Shown here: in pieces, positions 5,582 to 11,270 of the stretch
How the letters are laid out: the number at the start of each line of letters is the position of its first letter
Numbering within the stretch: the first letter of the stretch is position 1
Source: an uncultured Oscillospiraceae bacterium
Lineage (GTDB): Bacteria; Bacillota; Clostridia; Oscillospirales; Oscillospiraceae
Assembly: GCA_910584835.1 (NCBI GenBank)
Contig: CAJUEG010000080.1
Location: 1-11,270, forward strand
Direction of reading: 5' to 3'
DNA: 11,270 bases
Program-made: the position numbers and the translations under genes
The notes under the pieces: model-generated
Database searches by the model: none
What the model was told of the DNA's origin: nothing
Seen by the model: only the letters and a program-made list of their open reading frames with translations

Positions 5582-6435
5582 TGAACGGTTCCCTGGCTGC
5601 CGAGCGCAGAGGCAAGACCATCCTCACCGTGGTCTTGAGCGTCATCTGCGTCATCTATGTGCTGCCCGTGGTGGCGGTGCTCATCAACTCCTTCAAGCTG
5701 AACACCTTCGTCAAGACCGACACCTTCGCCCTGCCCACCGGCGAGATGTGGGCGGGCATGGACAACTTCATCAAGGGCATGACCTTCGGCAACTATCCCT
5801 TCTGGAACAGCGTGAAGTACAGCGTGGTCATCACCGTGCTGTCCACCGCCCTCATCCTCATTGGCACCTCCATGGCCGCCTGGTACATCGCCCGGGTGAA
5901 CTCCGCTTTCTGCAAGGCGCTGTACTTCCTGTGCGTGTTCTCCATGGTGGTCCCCTTCCAGATGGTGATGTTCACCCTGTCCAACACCGCCGATCAGCTC
6001 AAGCTGAACACCCCCTGGACCATCCCCGTGGTGTACCTGGGCTTCGGCGCGGGCCTTGCCATCTTCATGTTCGTGGGCTTCGTCAAGTCCATCCCCCTGG
6101 AGATTGAGGAGGCCGCCGCCATCGACGGCTGCGGCCCGGTGCGCACCTTCTTCCTGGTGGTGGTGCCCATGCTCAAGCCCACCATGATCTCCGTGGGCAT
6201 CCTGGAGATCATGTGGGTATGGAACGACTACCTGCTCCCCTACCTGGTGCTTGACCTGGAGAAGTACCGCACCATCACCATCCACATCCAGTACCTGAAG
6301 GGCAGCTACGGCACTGTGGACCTGGGCGCCACCATGGCGCTGATCCTGCTGGCCATCATCCCCGTCATCATCTTCTATCTCACCTGCCAGAAGCACATCA
6401 TCAAGGGTGTTGCCGCGGGCGCCGTCAAGGGATAA
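5581..6435 (+). CDS. CUT1 sugar ABC transporter permease, MalG/UgpE type
   Basis: Second membrane subunit of the importer, 284 residues. The N-terminal helix (about 12-36) ends in LPVVAVLINSFK, typical of MalG-like proteins. Further helices lie near 78-103, 112-131, 148-168, 200-222 and 247-268. The EAA loop starts at Glu177 (EAAAIDGCG) and ends with VPMLKP near 195-200. MWVWNDYLLP (211-220), shortly after the EAA loop, is characteristic of the family. The ribosome binding site AAAAAGGAGGTG (5561-5572) is nearly ideal and lies within the end of the first permease gene; the start codon overlaps that gene's stop, so the two are translated together. The MalF/MalG pair needs an MsmX/MalK-like ATPase; a candidate lies at the right end of the window. 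No terminator is evident before the next promoter. Confidence 0.94.
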   Translation: MNGSLAAERRGKTILTVVLSVICVIYVLPVVAVLINSFKLNTFVKTDTFALPTGEMWAGMDNFIKGMTFGNYPFWNSVKYSVVITVLSTALILIGTSMAAWYIARVNSAFCKALYFLCVFSMVVPFQMVMFTLSNTADQLKLNTPWTIPVVYLGFGAGLAIFMFVGFVKSIPLEIEEAAAIDGCGPVRTFFLVVVPMLKPTMISVGILEIMWVWNDYLLPYLVLDLEKYRTITIHIQYLKGSYGTVDLGATMALILLAIIPVIIFYLTCQKHIIKGVAAGAVKG

Positions 6436-6453
6436 CCTTCCAAAACAAAAAGG

Positions 6454-6482
6454 TTGCGGAAAGGGCGGAATTAGGGTAAAAT
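6454..6482 (+). promoter_or_regulatory. Putative promoter of the LacI-family regulator
   Basis: TTGCGG (6454-6459) and TAAAAT (6477-6482) are separated by 17 bases. They match the consensus at 3/6-4/6 and 5/6 positions. The predicted start near 6489 gives a leader of about 19 bases containing AAAAGGAGGG. No CG-centred palindrome like those at 3075-3116 is present, so autorepression is not indicated by the sequence. Confidence 0.62.
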
Positions 6483-6507
6483 AGTCGGCTGAAAAGGAGG
6501 GACGCCC

Positions 6508-7524
6508 ATGACCATCAAGGATATCGCCCGTATGTCCGGCGTGGGCGTGACCACCGTGTCCCGGGTGCTCAACGACCACCCGGACGTGTCCGAGGAGACC
6601 CGCCGCCGGGTGCTGGCGGTGGTGGCCGAGCAGGGCTTCCAGCCCAACACCAACGCCCGGCATTTAAAGCAGCAGTCCAGCGCCTCCATCGCCGTCATCG
6701 TCAAGGGCACCATGAACATGCTCTTCGCCGACCTGGTGGAGCGCTGCCAGCAGCTGCTCCAGGACGCGGGCCAGGACGCCGCGGTGTACTACCTGGACGA
6801 GGACGCCAACGAGGTGGCCTACGCCGCCCGGCTGTGCCGGGAGCGCAAGCCCCTGGGCGTCCTGTTCCTGGGGGGGGACCTGGAGTTTTTCCAGGCGGAG
6901 TTCGGCCATATCACCGTCCCCTGCGTGCTGCTCACCAACTCGGCCCAGGAGCTCCCCTTCCCCAACCTGTCCTCCCTCACCACCGACGACGAGGAGGCGG
7001 CCTACCGGGTAGTGCGCTACCTGGCGGACCGGGGGCATAAGAACATCGGCCTTGTGGGCGGCAACTGGTCGTGCACCCAGATCAGCTACCGCCGGGTGCT
7101 GGGCTGCCAGCGGGCCTTCGACGAGCTGTCCCTGCCCTTCGACGCCAGGCGGTGCGAGCCCTGCCGCTACTCCCTCTCCGACGCCTATGACACCACCAAG
7201 CGCCTTCTGGAGCGCTGCCCGGAGCTCACCGCCCTGTTCTGCGTCAGCGACGTAATGGCCATGGGGGCCATCCGGGCCATCCGGGACCTGGGCCGCCGCG
7301 TGCCCGAGGATATCTCCGTGGTGGGGTACGACGGCATCCCCCTCTCCCGGTTCTCCGTCCCCCGCCTCACCACCGTCCGGCAGGACACCCAGCAGCTGGC
7401 CCGCCAGGGGGTGGACCTGCTTCTGCGCAACCTCCAGCGCTCCCGCCCGCCGGTCCACGGGGTAGTTCCCTTCCAGCTCATCGACGGAGAGAGCGTTGCC
7501 CCGCCCCGGGGCGCGACACATTAA
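6508..7524 (+). CDS. LacI-family transcriptional regulator of the sugar transporter locus
   Basis: DNA-binding repressor or activator of 338 residues, full length for the family. The helix-turn-helix occupies 2-22 (TIKDIARMSGVGVTTVSRVL). The hinge helix NARHLKQ (49-55) has Leu53, equivalent to the leucine that wedges into a central CG step in PurR/LacI. The periplasmic-binding-protein-like effector domain runs from about 60 to 335. It includes GVLFLGG, the TTDDEEAAYRVVRYLADRGHKNIGLVGG segment (about 159-187), CVSDVMAMGAIRAIRDLG and VVGYDGIPLSRFSVPRLTTVRQD, all standard. AAAAGGAGGG (6492-6501) is the ribosome binding site for the ATG. Lying between the permeases and malQ, it very probably controls the operators at 3075-3116. 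The effector is likely an imported sugar or its breakdown product; this is inferred from context only. Specificity residues in the recognition helix are Val14 and Thr15. Confidence 0.93.
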   Translation: MTIKDIARMSGVGVTTVSRVLNDHPDVSEETRRRVLAVVAEQGFQPNTNARHLKQQSSASIAVIVKGTMNMLFADLVERCQQLLQDAGQDAAVYYLDEDANEVAYAARLCRERKPLGVLFLGGDLEFFQAEFGHITVPCVLLTNSAQELPFPNLSSLTTDDEEAAYRVVRYLADRGHKNIGLVGGNWSCTQISYRRVLGCQRAFDELSLPFDARRCEPCRYSLSDAYDTTKRLLERCPELTALFCVSDVMAMGAIRAIRDLGRRVPEDISVVGYDGIPLSRFSVPRLTTVRQDTQQLARQGVDLLLRNLQRSRPPVHGVVPFQLIDGESVAPPRGATH

Positions 7525-7529
7525 CCCAC

Positions 7530-7558
7530 GGGCCGCCGTCCTGTCTGGGCGGCGGCCC
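7530..7558 (+). other. Perfect GC stem-loop between the regulator and malQ
   Basis: GGGCCGCCG (7530-7538) pairs without mismatch with CGGCGGCCC (7550-7558) around an 11-base loop. Only TT follows before ATGAAAGGTGG, so a poly-U terminator tail is missing. The stem ends about 8 bases before the malQ ribosome binding site. It may cause partial termination, protect the upstream message, or tune access to the malQ start. Confidence 0.7.
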
Positions 7559-7578
7559 TTATGAAAGGTGGACTTCCT

Positions 7579-9102
7579 ATGAGATGCTCCGGCATCTTGA
7601 TGCCCGTTTCCTCCCTGCCCTCCCCCTGCGGCATCGGCACCCTGGGGGACGCCGCCCGGGAGTTTGCCGATTTCCTGGCCGCCGGCGGACAGACCTACTG
7701 GCAGATCCTGCCCATCTGCCCCACCAGCTACGGCGACTCCCCCTACCAGTCCTTTTCCTCCTACGCGGGCAACCCCTACTTCATCGACCTGGACGACCTG
7801 GCGGCGGAGGGGCTGCTGGAGCCCGGGGAGTACCGGGATCTGGACTGGGGGGACGACCCCCAAAGCGTGGATTACGGCCTGATGTACGCCAAGCGCTACC
7901 CGGTGCTGAAAAAGGCGGCGGACCGGCTGCTGGCGTCTCCCCCCGACGGGTATCAGGCGTTTTGCGAAAGCGCTGAGTGGCTGGACGACTACGCGCTGTT
8001 CATGGCCCTGAAGGACAGGCACGGCGGCGCCTCCTGGTTCACCTGGCCCGAGGACATCCGCCTGCGCCGCCCCGAGGCCCTCCGCGCGGCGCGGGAGGAG
8101 CTGGCCGGCCAGGTGGAGTTCTGGAAGGCGGTGCAGTTCCTGTTCTTCCGGCAGTGGCGGGCCCTCAAAGCCTACGCCAACGGCAAGGGCGTGCGCATCA
8201 TCGGCGACCTGCCCATCTATGTGTCCGGCGACAGCGCCGACGTGTGGGCCAACCCCGATCAGTTCCAGCTGGACGAGAACGGCATCCCCACCGAGGTGGC
8301 CGGCTGCCCCCCCGACGGCTTTTCCGAGGACGGCCAGCTGTGGGGCAACCCCCTCTTTGACTGGGAGCGGATGAAGGCCGACGGCTACCAATGGTGGCTG
8401 CGCCGCATCGCCTTCCAGTTCACCATCTACGACACGCTGCGCATCGACCACTTCCGGGGCTTCGACGCCTACTACGCCATCCCCTACGGCGACAAAACCG
8501 CCCGGAACGGCCGCTGGCGCCCCGGCCCCGGCCTGGACTTCTTCAAGGCCGTCAACAAAAACCTGGGCAGGCAGGACATCATCGCCGAGGACCTGGGCTT
8601 CCAGACCGACTCGGTGCGCAGGCTGCTGCGGGACACGGGCTACCCCGGCATGAAGATCCTGGAGTTCGCCTTCGACAGCCGGGACAACGGCAGCGACTAC
8701 CTGCCCCACCGCTACCCCACCCACTGCGTGGTATACACCGGCACCCACGACAACGACACCATCCTGGGCTGGATGGCCACCGCCCCCAAGAAGGACGTGT
8801 CCTTCGCCAAAGCCTACCTGCGCCTCAACGCCAGGGAGGGCTACCACTGGGGGATGATGCGGGCGGCTTGGGCGTCCCCCGCCGACCTGGCGGTGATGCA
8901 GGCCCAGGACCTGCTGGGGCTGGGCAGCGAGGCCCGGATCAACATCCCCTCCACCCTGGGCATCAACTGGAAGTGGCGGGCCCTGCCCGGCGCGTTCACC
9001 CCCGCCCTGGCCCAGCGGCTGTACCGGGAGACCCGGGTGTACCAGCGCCTGCCCAAGAAAAAGAGCGCCGCCAAAAAGGCCGCGCCCGCCAAAAAAGCAT
9101 GA
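7579..9102 (+). CDS. malQ: 4-alpha-glucanotransferase (amylomaltase, GH77)
   Basis: Cytoplasmic enzyme that transfers alpha-1,4-glucan segments between maltodextrins, releasing glucose and making longer chains for phosphorylase. The protein is 507 residues. The GH77 catalytic set is intact: nucleophile Asp290 (RIDHFRGF), acid/base Glu337 (IIAEDLGF) and the transition-state Asp391 (GTHDNDT). The family N-terminus is present (SGILMPVSSLPSPCGIG), as are DSPYQSFSSYAGNPYF (53-68) and LPIYVSGDSADVWANP (211-226). The start is ATG 7579, preceded by AAAGGTGG (7564-7571) and matching the family N-terminus; the in-frame ATG at 7561 lies upstream of that site. The last 15 residues (493-507) form an unusual tail of Lys, Ala and Pro that ends right beside the terminator. 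The gene is 54 bases downstream of the regulator, probably in the same transcript. It suggests the adjacent importer handles malto-oligosaccharides. Confidence 0.96.
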   Translation: MRCSGILMPVSSLPSPCGIGTLGDAAREFADFLAAGGQTYWQILPICPTSYGDSPYQSFSSYAGNPYFIDLDDLAAEGLLEPGEYRDLDWGDDPQSVDYGLMYAKRYPVLKKAADRLLASPPDGYQAFCESAEWLDDYALFMALKDRHGGASWFTWPEDIRLRRPEALRAAREELAGQVEFWKAVQFLFFRQWRALKAYANGKGVRIIGDLPIYVSGDSADVWANPDQFQLDENGIPTEVAGCPPDGFSEDGQLWGNPLFDWERMKADGYQWWLRRIAFQFTIYDTLRIDHFRGFDAYYAIPYGDKTARNGRWRPGPGLDFFKAVNKNLGRQDIIAEDLGFQTDSVRRLLRDTGYPGMKILEFAFDSRDNGSDYLPHRYPTHCVVYTGTHDNDTILGWMATAPKKDVSFAKAYLRLNAREGYHWGMMRAAWASPADLAVMQAQDLLGLGSEARINIPSTLGINWKWRALPGAFTPALAQRLYRETRVYQRLPKKKSAAKKAAPAKKA

Positions 9103-9103
9103 C

Positions 9104-9136
9104 AAAAGCGGCACGCCCGGCGCGTGCCGCTTTTTT
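9104..9136. terminator. Bidirectional intrinsic terminator between malQ and the MATE gene
   Basis: Arms GCGGCACGC (9108-9116) and GCGTGCCGC (9122-9130) pair perfectly around CCGGC, with AAAA before and TTTTTT (9131-9136) after. Read on either strand the stem is followed by T residues (six on +, four on -), so it can end both convergent genes. It starts two bases after the malQ stop and ends six bases before the MATE stop. Confidence 0.94.
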
Positions 9137-9141
9137 GTCCC

Positions 9142-10557
9142 CTATTCTCCCCCCGCCTGCTCCTCCGTCAGGCACAGCCTGCGGATGTCCCGGATGAGGG
9201 GGATGGCCACCACCGCCGCCGTCAGCCCGGTGCACACGTTGCTCACCATCATGGTGACGCCTACCGCCTCGGCGCCCATGGAGGTGAAGCGCTGCAAAAG
9301 CCACAGCACCGGCACCCGGAACACAAACACCCGGCTGACGTTGAGGAACATGGTCCACTTGGTTTTGCCGTATCCCAGCAGCAGGCTCAGGGTGGCGGAA
9401 TTCACCCCCAGGGTGACGTAGCCCAGCATCTCCCAGCGGTGGATGGCGATGATCTGCTCCCGAAACCCCTGGTCGAAGCTGTTTTTGGACTGGGCGAACA
9501 CGTCGGCCAGCCAGGGCAGGCCCCAGGACACCAGCGCAATGCCCAGCGCCCCGATGGCCACGTCCACCGCCAGCAGCCGGAAATAGAGCTGGAGGGTGCG
9601 GCGGTATTTCCCCGCCCCCCGGTTCTGGCTGATGAGGGGGGCGGCCCCGTCCTGAAGGCCGGAGTGCCAGGAGGTGGTCAGCCCGCCGATGTTGTTGGAG
9701 ATGCCCAGCGCCCCCACCGTGAGGCTGCCGTACATGCCGGACATGGAGTTGACGATGACCTTTCCCGCGGCGAAAAACATCTTCTCCGCCGCCACCGGGT
9801 AGGACAAATCCAGGATGGGCAGGGTGATTTCCCGCCGCCAGGAGATGTTTTTTACCGAAAAACGGAAGGCCCCCTTGTCCCGGCGCATGGAGAACAGGGC
9901 GTAGCCAAACAGCAGCAGCTGCCCTGCCAGGCTGGCCGCGGCGATGAGCACCAGGTCCCCCTGAAGCACGTACACAAACAGGGCGGACAGCCCCAGCTTC
10001 ACCACGATGACGGCCATGTTGAGCGCCAGAATCTTCCCGGCGTGGCCCCGGCTGCGCTCGATGGCGATGTACACGGTATTGAAAAAGTTCACCACCAGGG
10101 TGAGCACCTCAATGCGGAAATAGCCCGCGCCCGTCTCAATCAGCTCCTCCGGCGTCTGGAGCAGGCGGAGAAAGGGCTCGGCAAAGGGGATCAGGGTGAC
10201 CGCCACCAGGGCGCTCACCACTCCCGCCATGGCGTAGACCGAGGCCACCCGGCGGCCCATCAGCCCGTCGTCCCCCCGGCCGTAGGCCTCGGAAATCTTG
10301 ATGCTGCCCCCCACCGCCAGCCCGGCGCCCAGCGCGTTGATCATCAGGGTGATCTGGCTCAGGCAGGACACGGCGGATACCGCGCTGGAGCTGATATGGG
10401 CGGCCATCAGCGCGTCCAGTATCTTGAAGATGGTGTTCAGCGCCTGGTACAGCGCCAGCGGCGCGCACACCGTCACCAGCGCCCGCAGCGGCGGCGCGCT
10501 CAGGGCATAGGCGCGGAACCGCTCGTCGTCTTTGGAGAAACCCGCCATGGACCACAA
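9142..10557 (-). CDS. MATE-family multidrug/metabolite efflux transporter
   Basis: Inner-membrane cation-coupled antiporter, 471 residues, a normal length for the 12-helix MATE family. Two homologous MatE halves are visible. The first, from about residue 25, contains TIFKILDALMAAHISSSAVSAV and INALGAGLAVGGSIKISEAYGRGD (the G..S..SR.YG..-like motif). The second contains GKVIVNSMSGMYGSLTVGALGISNNIGGL followed by APLISQNRGAGKYRR, the usual repeat of that motif. The middle cytoplasmic loop is basic (MRRDKGAFRFSVKN). The start is uncertain: TTG at 10557 has GAGAGG 6-7 bases upstream, whereas the in-frame ATG at 10548, three codons later, has no good site. I chose TTG. The substrate cannot be deduced. 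It lies downstream of the ABC ATPase on the same strand but with its own probable promoter, and nothing ties it to sugar uptake. Confidence 0.92.
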   Translation of the reverse strand: MWSMAGFSKDDERFRAYALSAPPLRALVTVCAPLALYQALNTIFKILDALMAAHISSSAVSAVSCLSQITLMINALGAGLAVGGSIKISEAYGRGDDGLMGRRVASVYAMAGVVSALVAVTLIPFAEPFLRLLQTPEELIETGAGYFRIEVLTLVVNFFNTVYIAIERSRGHAGKILALNMAVIVVKLGLSALFVYVLQGDLVLIAAASLAGQLLLFGYALFSMRRDKGAFRFSVKNISWRREITLPILDLSYPVAAEKMFFAAGKVIVNSMSGMYGSLTVGALGISNNIGGLTTSWHSGLQDGAAPLISQNRGAGKYRRTLQLYFRLLAVDVAIGALGIALVSWGLPWLADVFAQSKNSFDQGFREQIIAIHRWEMLGYVTLGVNSATLSLLLGYGKTKWTMFLNVSRVFVFRVPVLWLLQRFTSMGAEAVGVTMMVSNVCTGLTAAVVAIPLIRDIRRLCLTEEQAGGE

Positions 10558-10601
10558 TACATCCTCTCTCTGCGGCGGCCTCCCGCCGGATTGCTCTTTT
10601 T

Positions 10602-10607
10602 ATTATA
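10602..10607 (-). promoter_or_regulatory. Putative -10 element of the MATE gene
   Basis: On the minus strand TATAAT occurs 45 bases before the MATE start. The hexamer 17 bases further upstream (TGGAAT, on the minus strand) is a poor -35 match, so promoter strength is uncertain. It is the only consensus -10 in the 176-base gap 10558-10733. Confidence 0.45.
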
Positions 10608-10683
10608 ATCCCGCCCGGCCCGGGATTCCATATCATTTCCCGCCTCCCATATTCACGATACGGACATTCTTTCCCATAAAGAG

Positions 10684-10713
10684 GCCCGCGGGCCCCCATA
10701 CAGGCCCGCGGGC
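10684..10713 (-). terminator. Stem-loop, probable terminator of the ABC ATPase gene
   Basis: GCCCGCGGGCC (10684-10694) pairs with GGCCCGCGGGC (10703-10713) around 8 bases. On the minus strand it begins about 20 bases after the ATPase stop and is followed by CTCTTTAT, a poor U-tract. Each arm is itself palindromic (CCCGCGGG). Termination may be incomplete, allowing some read-through into the MATE gene. Confidence 0.55.
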
Positions 10714-10733
10714 TGATTTGCGCTTGACGGAGC

Positions 10734-11270
10734 TTAGAATTCCAGGTTCTTGCCGTCCTTGTCGAACACGTGGCACACATTGCCGCTGAAAGTGAAGCGG
10801 ATCTTGGCGCCGTAGGCGAAGGTCTCCATGTGGTTGCCGGACAGGTCCACGGTGGGAACGATGATGACCACGTCCTTGCCGTTGGCGTTGGCGTGGAGAT
10901 GCACCTCGCTGCCCATCATCTCGGACACGTCCACGGTGGCCTCGATGGAGTTGGCGGCATCGCCGCTCAGCACCACGTGGCTGGGACGCACGCCCAGGGT
11001 GATGTCCTGCGCGGACACATTCTTGGCCGCCAGGGCCTTCTGCTTGGCGTCGGACAGCTCGACCTTCATGGCGCCCAGCTCGACAGAATACTTGCTGCCG
11101 TCCTTCACCAGCTTGGCGTCGAAGAAGTTCATCTGCGGCGTGCCGATGAACCCGGCGACGAACAGGTTGGCGGGATGGTCGAACACCTCCTGCGGGGTGC
11201 CGATCTGCTGGATGAAGCCGTCCTTCATGATGACGATGCGGTCGCCCAGGGTCATGGCCTCGGTCTGGTC
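10734..11270 (-). CDS. Sugar ABC transporter ATPase, MsmX/UgpC/MalK type, C-terminal part
   Basis: ATP-hydrolysing subunit for CUT1 sugar importers, on the cytoplasmic face of the membrane. Only the last 178 residues are in the window; the frame is open through base 11270. The visible part begins DQTEAMTLGDRIVIMKDG, the sequence right after the H-loop histidine (which would be the next codon outside). It continues IQQIGTPQEVFDHPANLFVAGFIG and TPQMNFF, the standard end of the MalK nucleotide-binding domain. A regulatory TOBE/OB-fold domain follows, with LGVRPSHVVL and a terminal HVFDKDGKNLEF. Walker A, the signature motif and Walker B lie outside. No ATPase gene accompanies the binding protein and permeases at 3146-6435, so this one, on the opposite strand about 4.3 kb away, is a good candidate for their motor. 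MsmX-type ATPases are known to serve several importers. Length and family fit are clear; the symbol is uncertain. Confidence 0.93.
   Translation of the reverse strand, partial: DQTEAMTLGDRIVIMKDGFIQQIGTPQEVFDHPANLFVAGFIGTPQMNFFDAKLVKDGSKYSVELGAMKVELSDAKQKALAAKNVSAQDITLGVRPSHVVLSGDAANSIEATVDVSEMMGSEVHLHANANGKDVVIIVPTVDLSGNHMETFAYGAKIRFTFSGNVCHVFDKDGKNLEF

Noticed and set aside
6434..6455. AACCTT/AAGGTT hairpin after the second permease as a terminator.
   Set aside because: The stem is only six mostly weak pairs with a 10-base loop and no T-run, and it overlaps the next predicted promoter.
7530..7558. The GC stem before malQ as a complete intrinsic terminator of the regulator gene.
   Set aside because: Only two T residues follow the stem before ATGAAAGG; without a U-tract, full termination is not supported. 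It is listed as a stem-loop instead.
7561..7578. Extended MalQ N-terminus beginning at ATG 7561.
   Set aside because: The AAAGGTGG ribosome binding site lies after this codon, and GH77 proteins begin at the position given by ATG 7579.
6664..9114. A very long open frame (816 codons) on the minus strand across the regulator and malQ.
   Set aside because: It is antisense to two clear full-length genes. Its translation is compositionally biased (Gly, Val, His, Gln, Ala) with no domain pattern, and such frames arise routinely opposite GC3-rich genes.
9124..10608. A 494-codon open frame on the plus strand opposite the MATE gene.
   Set aside because: Its translation is low-complexity and rich in Gln, His, Gly and Pro. 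The minus-strand frame has a clear MATE pattern, membrane helices and a terminator at its end.

Overview
The window is GC-rich, with almost every third codon position G or C. It uses AGGAGG-type ribosome binding sites and consensus-like sigma-A promoters, a Bacillus-type SOS box precedes lexA, and a CUT1 sugar transporter has its ATPase encoded elsewhere. Together these point to a high-GC Clostridia/Oscillospiraceae-like gut anaerobe (Flavonifractor/Intestinimonas type). The genus is an inference from style and remembered families, not from a search. No rRNA, tRNA, CRISPR array, insertion sequence or phage gene was seen.

Layout. (1) Positions 1-2124 (+): a tightly packed run of dusB (5' end cut off by the window), a YhhN/TMEM86-like membrane protein and a DUF1461 membrane protein, joined by overlapping stop/start codons. 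(2) 2123-2885 (+): lexA with its own near-perfect promoter. A 13/14 SOS box overlaps both the -35 element and the stop codon of the upstream gene, and a strong terminator follows lexA. (3) 3034-6435 (+): a promoter, a striking array of CG-centred palindromic operators, then a lipoprotein sugar-binding protein and two CUT1 permeases. The binding protein and first permease are separated by about 170 bases of hairpin-rich DNA that includes a REP-like double palindrome. (4) 6454-7524 (+): a LacI-family repressor with its own promoter. (5) 7579-9102 (+): a GH77 4-alpha-glucanotransferase (MalQ) with a Lys/Ala-rich tail, ending in a bidirectional terminator. (6) 9142-10557 (-): a MATE-family exporter. 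(7) 10734-11270 (-): the C-terminal part of an MsmX/UgpC/MalK-type ABC ATPase, cut by the window end exactly at the H-loop.

How the genes fit together. Binding protein, two permeases, LacI regulator, MalQ and the separately transcribed MsmX-type ATPase form a plausible malto-oligosaccharide uptake and processing locus. The lipoprotein would capture the sugar, the permeases with the shared ATPase import it, MalQ would rearrange alpha-1,4-glucans, and the LacI protein is the obvious candidate to bind the operators just downstream of the transporter promoter. The substrate is inferred only from the malQ neighbour. The tRNA-modification/membrane-protein run and lexA are housekeeping neighbours with no evident link to sugar uptake.

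Most of the window is recognisable biology. The parts most worth a second look are non-coding: the three 12-bp-spaced palindromes at 3077-3114, the covarying double hairpin at 4567-4635, and the LexA/SOS architecture. I found no convincing evidence of a wholly new system.
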